Shown here: positions 59,521 through 64,000 of the stretch, piece by piece
Layout of the letters: each line of letters opens with the position of its first letter
How positions within the stretch are numbered: position 1 is the first letter of the stretch
NCBI RefSeq assembly: GCF_900101865.1
Contig: NZ_FNAH01000005.1
Location: 62,001-126,000 of the forward strand
Direction of reading: 5' to 3'
DNA: 64,000 nucleotides
DNA from: Paracoccus isoporae
GTDB taxonomy: Bacteria; Pseudomonadota; Alphaproteobacteria; Rhodobacterales; Rhodobacteraceae
Made by a program: the position numbers and the translations under genes
The notes under the pieces: model-generated
What the model saw: only the letters and a program-made list of their open reading frames with translations
Told to the model about the DNA's origin: nothing
Database searches by the model: none

Positions 59521-61133
59521 TGCGCCGCCCCGCGCAGCAGCGGGTCGAGCGCGATCTGCGTGGCGATGCGCCGGGCATCGGCCAGCAATCCCAGCTCGCG
59601 CAGCATCTGGATGCCGCGCGCGGCGCGGGTCACATCGCCCTGCAGCCCGGCATCGGCATCGGCAAGCGCACCGTAAAGCGCCGGGGCGAGTGCGCTGTCC
59701 CCGTTCGGATCGGGCGCGTCCGGCAGATCGCCCGCAAAGACCGGGGCAAACGCGCCGAGCGCCGGCGACAGGGGCGCGGGCTGTCCGCCCGTGGCCAGGG
59801 CGAGCAGCGCCGCGTCAAGCTCGTTCTGCGGCGCGGCGGTAGCCTCCGTCTGCCCGTTCCACAGCCGCAGCCAGAGCGCCAGCCGCGCCGCCTCGCCGCC
59901 GAGCAGCGCCGGATCGAGCCGGGTCGCGGTCATCGCGGCAAAGGCGTCGCGCAGCCCCGCCGCCTCCATCCGCTGGAACGCCGTGACAAGCGCCGCACCG
60001 ATACGCGACGCGTCCCCGGTGGGCAGCGCCGCTTCGAGCGCCTGCACCGCCGCGGCGCGTTCCCACACGCCACCGGAGGCGGCCGGTTTCTGCGCCGCAT
60101 AGAGCCGGTGCAGCGTGCTGGCCGGCAGCACGCCGGCCCGCGCCAGCCGCTCGCCCGCCTCGAGCTGCGCCTTCCAGCCCGAGCGGTCGTCGAGGTCGGC
60201 CCAGGCATAGGACAGCCCCAGATTGCCGGTCGGCAAGGGCTGGCCGATCGCCTCGTGCAGCCGGAAGCTCAGCGGCGTCATCGGATCGGGCAGGGGCAGG
60301 GTTTCGGCGCCATCCACGCTGGCATCGTCGAGATAGTGGCGCAGCAGCACCTCCGTTTCAGGCGCGACCATGCCCAGCCGGCTGGCGCCGAGAAACAGCG
60401 TCGCCGCAGCCGGCCAGTCGCCGGATTGCGCCAGGCAGAAGATGCGGGCGGCGGGATCGTCGCTGATCCCCGGCGCGCGCTCCATCCGCGCGCAGACCCG
60501 GTCCTCGCCGCCAAGCAGCAGCGACAGATCGAACAGACGGCGGAAGGTCTCGGGATTGTCCTGCCCCGCACCCTGGAGCAGGTCGCGCGCCGAGGGCAGG
60601 GCGCCCTGCGCGATCAACTGGTCCACCCGTGCCGCGAAGAAGGTGCCGGTCTGTGCCGCGTTGCTGCGTGCGGGCGGCGGCAATTGCGCCTCGATGATGC
60701 GGCGCGCGACCTGGGCTGCGGCGGGCAGCGCCGGATCGGCGCGAATCAGGCCGAGTGCTGTGTCCATCTCGGTGCCGTCCCAGAACCGCTCGGGCAGCCC
60801 CGCCTGCCGGGCCGAGATGATCCCGGCCCCGTCGGGGTCGGCCGCGCCCAGACGGCGCACGCCCACCGGGATGGCTGCGGCGCTGTCGGCGATGTCGGGC
60901 ACCGCCTCGGGCGTGGCCGGGCGGCGCACGGGCTTGCGAAGCCGTGCCGCATCGGGCGGGACCGGATCTCCGGGGCGCCAGGCGCTGGAATTGGCCGGGG
61001 CCGCGCCGCCGCTGCGCAGCCAGTCATTGGCCGAGAGCGGACCCGATTGCGGCAGTGCCGGCGTGGCGGCCAGCAACAGGGACAGGCCGAACGCGGCCAG
61101 AACGGGGCAACCGGGTCTACTGATCATTCGCAT
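59517..61133 (-). CDS. Secreted alpha-helical hypothetical protein
   Basis: A 538-residue protein with a Sec signal peptide (about 1-29, LAAFGLSLLLAATPALPQ). The remainder is Ala/Leu-rich and helical, with repeated short helix pairs suggestive of TPR/SEL1-like solenoid repeats (for example GDWPAAATLFLGASRLG), but no clear family match is made. Two Cys (VCARME, FCLAQS) may form a disulfide. It is sandwiched between a small membrane protein gene (overlap 17 nt) and xerD (overlap 4 nt). ATG 61127 is an alternative start. Confidence 0.75.
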   Translation of the reverse strand: MRMISRPGCPVLAAFGLSLLLAATPALPQSGPLSANDWLRSGGAAPANSSAWRPGDPVPPDAARLRKPVRRPATPEAVPDIADSAAAIPVGVRRLGAADPDGAGIISARQAGLPERFWDGTEMDTALGLIRADPALPAAAQVARRIIEAQLPPPARSNAAQTGTFFAARVDQLIAQGALPSARDLLQGAGQDNPETFRRLFDLSLLLGGEDRVCARMERAPGISDDPAARIFCLAQSGDWPAAATLFLGASRLGMVAPETEVLLRHYLDDASVDGAETLPLPDPMTPLSFRLHEAIGQPLPTGNLGLSYAWADLDDRSGWKAQLEAGERLARAGVLPASTLHRLYAAQKPAASGGVWERAAAVQALEAALPTGDASRIGAALVTAFQRMEAAGLRDAFAAMTATRLDPALLGGEAARLALWLRLWNGQTEATAAPQNELDAALLALATGGQPAPLSPALGAFAPVFAGDLPDAPDPNGDSALAPALYGALADADAGLQGDVTRAARGIQMLRELGLLADARRIATQIALDPLLRGAAQ

Positions 61134-61335
61134 CCGTCGTTTCGGCCTCTGCCGCGTCGTCCTCGTCCGGCTGGCCCGCGGCGGCGTCGGATCGCGCCGG
61201 GGATGCGCCGATGCCCAGATCGACGGGCTGTCGGATCTCCTGCTGGCGCGGCGCCATGTCGCCCAGATAGGCGTATCCCGTCAGCCCCAGCACAGCCAGC
61301 ACGATCAGCACCAGCAGGATCTTCAGCAACCGCAT
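61117..61335 (-). CDS. Small single-span membrane protein
   Basis: A 72-residue protein: an N-terminal hydrophobic helix (LLKILLVLIVLAVLGLTGYAYLG) and an acidic, disordered C-terminus (DEDDAAEAETTDAND). It heads the four-gene minus-strand run to xerD and the CorC-type gene, overlapping the next gene by 17 nt. It is divergent from aroK. Function unknown. Confidence 0.75.
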   Translation of the reverse strand: MRLLKILLVLIVLAVLGLTGYAYLGDMAPRQQEIRQPVDLGIGASPARSDAAAGQPDEDDAAEAETTDANDQ

Positions 61336-61453
61336 CTCCAAGCCCTTTCGCCCGCAGCCCCTTTTCCGGTCTTTCGGCCGGTTTTGCCGCTTTATAACTG
61401 GCATTCCGGGAAAGATCACGCCATTCACGGCAGGAAGTGAACGGGAAAACAAC

Positions 61454-61987
61454 ATGCAGGGACATATCGCGCTTGTCGGCATGATGGGGGTCGGCAAGAC
61501 CGCCGTGGGACAGGAGATCGCCCGCCAGCTCGGCGTCGCCTTCACCGACACCGATGCCGAGATCGAGCGCGCCGCGGCGATGAGCATCCCCGAGATCTTC
61601 GCCCGCGACGGCGAGGCGTTTTTCCGCGACCGCGAATCGGTGGTGCTGGCGCGCCTGCTGGACGGGGCGTGCGGCGTCATCTCGACCGGCGGCGGGGCCT
61701 GGATCCAGCCGCAGAACCGGACGCTGATCCGCGCCGCCGGGATCGCCGTCTGGCTGGAGGCCGATCTGGACACGCTGTGGCATCGCGTCCGGCAGCGCCC
61801 GACCCGGCCCTTGCTGATGACCGAGGATCCGCGCGGCACGCTGGTCGCGCTGATCGAGCAGCGCAGCCCGGTCTATGCGCGCGCCGATTTGCGGGTGCGC
61901 ACCGATTCCCGTTCGGATATCGAGACCACGGCCGCGCGGGTGATCGCCGCCATCCGGCGCCACCAGCCACGGATACTGGAGAAGTGA
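61454..61987 (+). CDS. aroK: Shikimate kinase
   Basis: Phosphorylates shikimate at O3 in aromatic amino acid synthesis. The protein has 177 residues. P-loop GMMGVGKTAVG (9-19), substrate residues in DTDAEIE and FFRDRES, and Walker-B-like STGGGAW. The lid region is RQRPTRPLL. The stop overlaps the aroB start by 1 nt, the common alphaproteobacterial aroK-aroB pair. Confidence 0.95.
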   Translation: MQGHIALVGMMGVGKTAVGQEIARQLGVAFTDTDAEIERAAAMSIPEIFARDGEAFFRDRESVVLARLLDGACGVISTGGGAWIQPQNRTLIRAAGIAVWLEADLDTLWHRVRQRPTRPLLMTEDPRGTLVALIEQRSPVYARADLRVRTDSRSDIETTAARVIAAIRRHQPRILEK

Positions 61988-63087
61988 TGACCCTTGTTGT
62001 TCACGTCCCGCTCGGAGACCGGGCCTATGATGTCAGGATCGGCGCCGGGCTGATCGCCGATGCCGGAACGGAAATCGCGCCGATCCTGGCGCGGCCGCGG
62101 GTGATGATCGTCACGGATGAGCGCGTGGCTCCGCTGCATCTGCCGGCACTGGAGACCGCGCTGCGAAAGGCCGGGATCGATTCCGATTCGCTGATCCTTC
62201 CCGCCGGAGAGAGCACGAAATCCTGGCCCCATCTGAGCCGCGCCGTCGAATGGCTGCTGGAGCAGAAGGTGGAGCGGCGCGACGTGGTGGTGGCGCTCGG
62301 CGGCGGGGTGATCGGGGATCTGGTCGGGTTTGCCGCCGCGATCCTGCGGCGCGGGGTGCGCTTCGTGCAGATCCCGACGACGCTTCTGGCCCAGGTCGAC
62401 AGCTCGGTCGGCGGCAAGACCGGCATCAACTCCGCCCAGGGCAAGAACCTGATCGGGGCGTTTCACCAGCCGTCGCTGGTCCTGGCCGATATCGGGGTGC
62501 TGGACACGCTGCGCCGCCGGGATTTTCTGGCCGGCTATGGCGAGGTGATGAAATACGGGCTGCTCGGCGATGCCGAATTCTTTGCCTGGCTCGAGGAACA
62601 CGGCCCGCGCCTGCGCCACGATCTCGACGCCCGCGCCCATGCCGTCGCCCATTCGGTGGAGATGAAGGCCGGCATCGTGGCGCGGGACGAGACCGAGCAG
62701 GGCGAGCGGGCGCTGCTCAATCTCGGCCACACATTCGGTCATGCGCTCGAGGCCGCGACCGGCTATTCCGACCGGTTGCTGCATGGCGAAGGCGTCGCGA
62801 TCGGCTGTGCGCTTGCCTTCGATCTGTCGGCAAGGATGGGGCTGTGCAGCCAGGAGGAGCCGTCGCGCGTCACCGCCCATCTGGCCGAGATGGGGATGCC
62901 GTCGCGCATCGCCGATATTCCCGGCGCGCTGCCCGATGACGCGGCGCTGATCGCGCTGATGGGGCAGGACAAGAAGGTCGTGGATGGCAGGCTGCGTTTC
63001 GTCCTGGCGCGCGAGATCGGCGCGGCCTTCGTGAGCGACGCGGTGGACCGGTCGGATCTGGCCGCGGTGCTGGCCGCGGCGCGCTGA
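61987..63087 (+). CDS. aroB: 3-dehydroquinate synthase
   Basis: Second step of the shikimate pathway; NAD- and metal-dependent conversion of DAHP to 3-dehydroquinate. The protein has 366 residues. NAD-binding ALGGGVIGDLVGFAAA, then the conserved IPTTLLAQVDSSVGGKTGIN, YGEVMKYG and the zinc ligands in LNLGHTFGHALE and LLHGEGVAIG. Coupled to aroK. It converges on the Hint-domain gene after a 71-bp gap. Confidence 0.96.
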   Translation: MTLVVHVPLGDRAYDVRIGAGLIADAGTEIAPILARPRVMIVTDERVAPLHLPALETALRKAGIDSDSLILPAGESTKSWPHLSRAVEWLLEQKVERRDVVVALGGGVIGDLVGFAAAILRRGVRFVQIPTTLLAQVDSSVGGKTGINSAQGKNLIGAFHQPSLVLADIGVLDTLRRRDFLAGYGEVMKYGLLGDAEFFAWLEEHGPRLRHDLDARAHAVAHSVEMKAGIVARDETEQGERALLNLGHTFGHALEAATGYSDRLLHGEGVAIGCALAFDLSARMGLCSQEEPSRVTAHLAEMGMPSRIADIPGALPDDAALIALMGQDKKVVDGRLRFVLAREIGAAFVSDAVDRSDLAAVLAAAR

Positions 63088-63158
63088 GGCTGCCACGGCC
63101 ATGGCCCGGCCGCCCGGACCCGCCACAAAGCCCGGGAGCGGCCGATCAGACTGCAGTT

Positions 63159-64000
63159 TCAGGCGGCGCTGAGTGGCAACTTGCCGTTCTTTGACAAGCG
63201 GTAGACGAGCTTTCTCTGCTGCGTATTCGCCGGAATCATCCGCGCGGGTGTGATCAGTTCGTCCGGATCGGCCAACTCGGGAAAAATCAACCGGATCTCA
63301 TCCAACGCGGCAGGAGGCAGCATGATTCTGGCCTGCTCGCCGAGTAGCAGGCTCTCGCTCGTAGCGCCTTCGGCAAAGACGATTTCATGTTCATCGAACA
63401 GCAGATGGACATATTCGATCTCCGGGACCGACCAGTCGATCTCGATGCCGGGCAATTCGGTCAGCCGGATCGCGGAGACGAGCGCTTCGTCCTTGCCGAA
63501 CATGCGCTGGCAGATCGGCGAGCTGACAAGCATGCGGTGCTGGCGCGAGACGCGCAGCTCGGCAACGGGAAGTCCGTTGCCGAGCGCGCCGGCCGCGATC
63601 TTGACCGGCCTCAGCCGGGGTTCGGAATCCATCCGGGCCGTCTCGATCCGACGGCAACCAACCCATCGCACGGTGCTGAGACCGCTGGCGGTGCGCACCT
63701 GATCGCCCGGACGGATGTCGCGGGCCGCCTTCGACCCGGTCGAGGTGTCGATCCGTGTCTCCCCCGCAAAGCAAAGCATGAGCGCGACATCGTCGAGCAC
63801 AGCACCCAGGCCATCCTGCGGACCCAGCTCTGTGAAGCGCACCGTGTATGTGCCCGCCTCAGTGAACTCGACCGGGATCTTGAATGTCTGCATGGCATTC
63901 GCGGTGGGAAGGACATCCTGTGACACAAGGACCGCGCCGGTGCTGTCCAGGATTTCGACGCGCGCCCCCTCACCAACATCTGTCGCGAGATTCTTTCGCA
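63159..64000 (-). CDS. Hint-domain surface protein (5' end outside window)
   Basis: The frame runs from the window edge to 63159; about 280 C-terminal residues are seen. The first 80 are a beta-rich domain (FTEAGTYTVRFTELGPQDG, a choice-of-anchor/DUF642-like pattern). A Hint domain then starts at CFAGETRIDTSTGSKAARDI, with the later VSRQHRML block and a C-terminal region typical of Rhodobacteraceae Hint proteins (IEYVHLLFDEHEIVFAEGA). Such proteins are usually large secreted or surface proteins in this family. The Hint fold can self-cleave, but no C-terminal His-Asn splice junction is evident. Confidence 0.85.
   Translation of the reverse strand, partial: RKNLATDVGEGARVEILDSTGAVLVSQDVLPTANAMQTFKIPVEFTEAGTYTVRFTELGPQDGLGAVLDDVALMLCFAGETRIDTSTGSKAARDIRPGDQVRTASGLSTVRWVGCRRIETARMDSEPRLRPVKIAAGALGNGLPVAELRVSRQHRMLVSSPICQRMFGKDEALVSAIRLTELPGIEIDWSVPEIEYVHLLFDEHEIVFAEGATSESLLLGEQARIMLPPAALDEIRLIFPELADPDELITPARMIPANTQQRKLVYRLSKNGKLPLSAA

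Overview
The window is about 64 kb of GC-rich chromosome that reads as an alphaproteobacterium of the family Rhodobacteraceae, close to Paracoccus or Rhodobacter. The signs are the ccmF-ccmH (ccl1-ccl2) pair, a class I lysyl-tRNA synthetase, family-typical small proteins (DUF983, DUF3572, DUF2125, zf-CHCC, GFA), an H-NOX gene next to a diguanylate cyclase, and a Hint-domain surface protein. Gene density is high, overlapping start/stop codons are common, and most genes are housekeeping. I see no insertion sequence, prophage, CRISPR array, rRNA or tRNA. The genus is inference.

Layout. 1-9.5 kb: the 5' part of an indolepyruvate ferredoxin oxidoreductase gene, divergent from a LysR regulator with a palindrome between them; ccmF-ccmH for cytochrome c heme ligation; an enoyl-CoA hydratase/isomerase; nadD; an H-NOX/diguanylate cyclase operon. 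9.5-19 kb: a PleD-like cyclase, DUF983, Nudix, a PBP4-type carboxypeptidase, TerB, lysS, a large beta-helix protein ended by a strong terminator, and a PPOX-fold protein. 19-28 kb: an acetate-utilisation block: acs behind an AT-rich operator region, a DUF4212/SSS symporter pair, a cNMP/CBS/DUF294 protein, a small membrane protein, a receiver-only regulator, and a fusion of a degenerate sensor kinase to a DnaQ-type exonuclease. 28-38 kb: a divergent sulfotransferase and GT14 glycosyltransferase pair, HIT, a secreted protein, GFA, an ABC ATPase, zf-CHCC, polA, DUF2125 and ChaC.

38-44 kb: a MotA-like/MotB-like motor pair with a long repeated cytoplasmic tail and a long periplasmic coiled coil, translationally coupled to two alpha/beta hydrolases. 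This is the best candidate here for an undescribed system. 44-54 kb: typA, a 24-residue membrane protein behind an ECF-type promoter match, then frr-uppS-cdsA-dxr-rseP-bamA-ompH for ribosome recycling, polyprenyl carrier, phospholipid and isoprenoid synthesis, site-2 proteolysis and outer-membrane assembly. 54-64 kb: nucleoside hydrolase, a candidate small RNA with promoter and terminator, an ABC-F protein, an operon of small membrane protein, secreted protein, xerD and CorC-type protein, aroK-aroB, and a partial Hint-domain protein.

All functional calls come from reading translated sequence and motifs. No database or structure search was run, so family names are recognition calls, and the regulatory and RNA calls are pattern-based.
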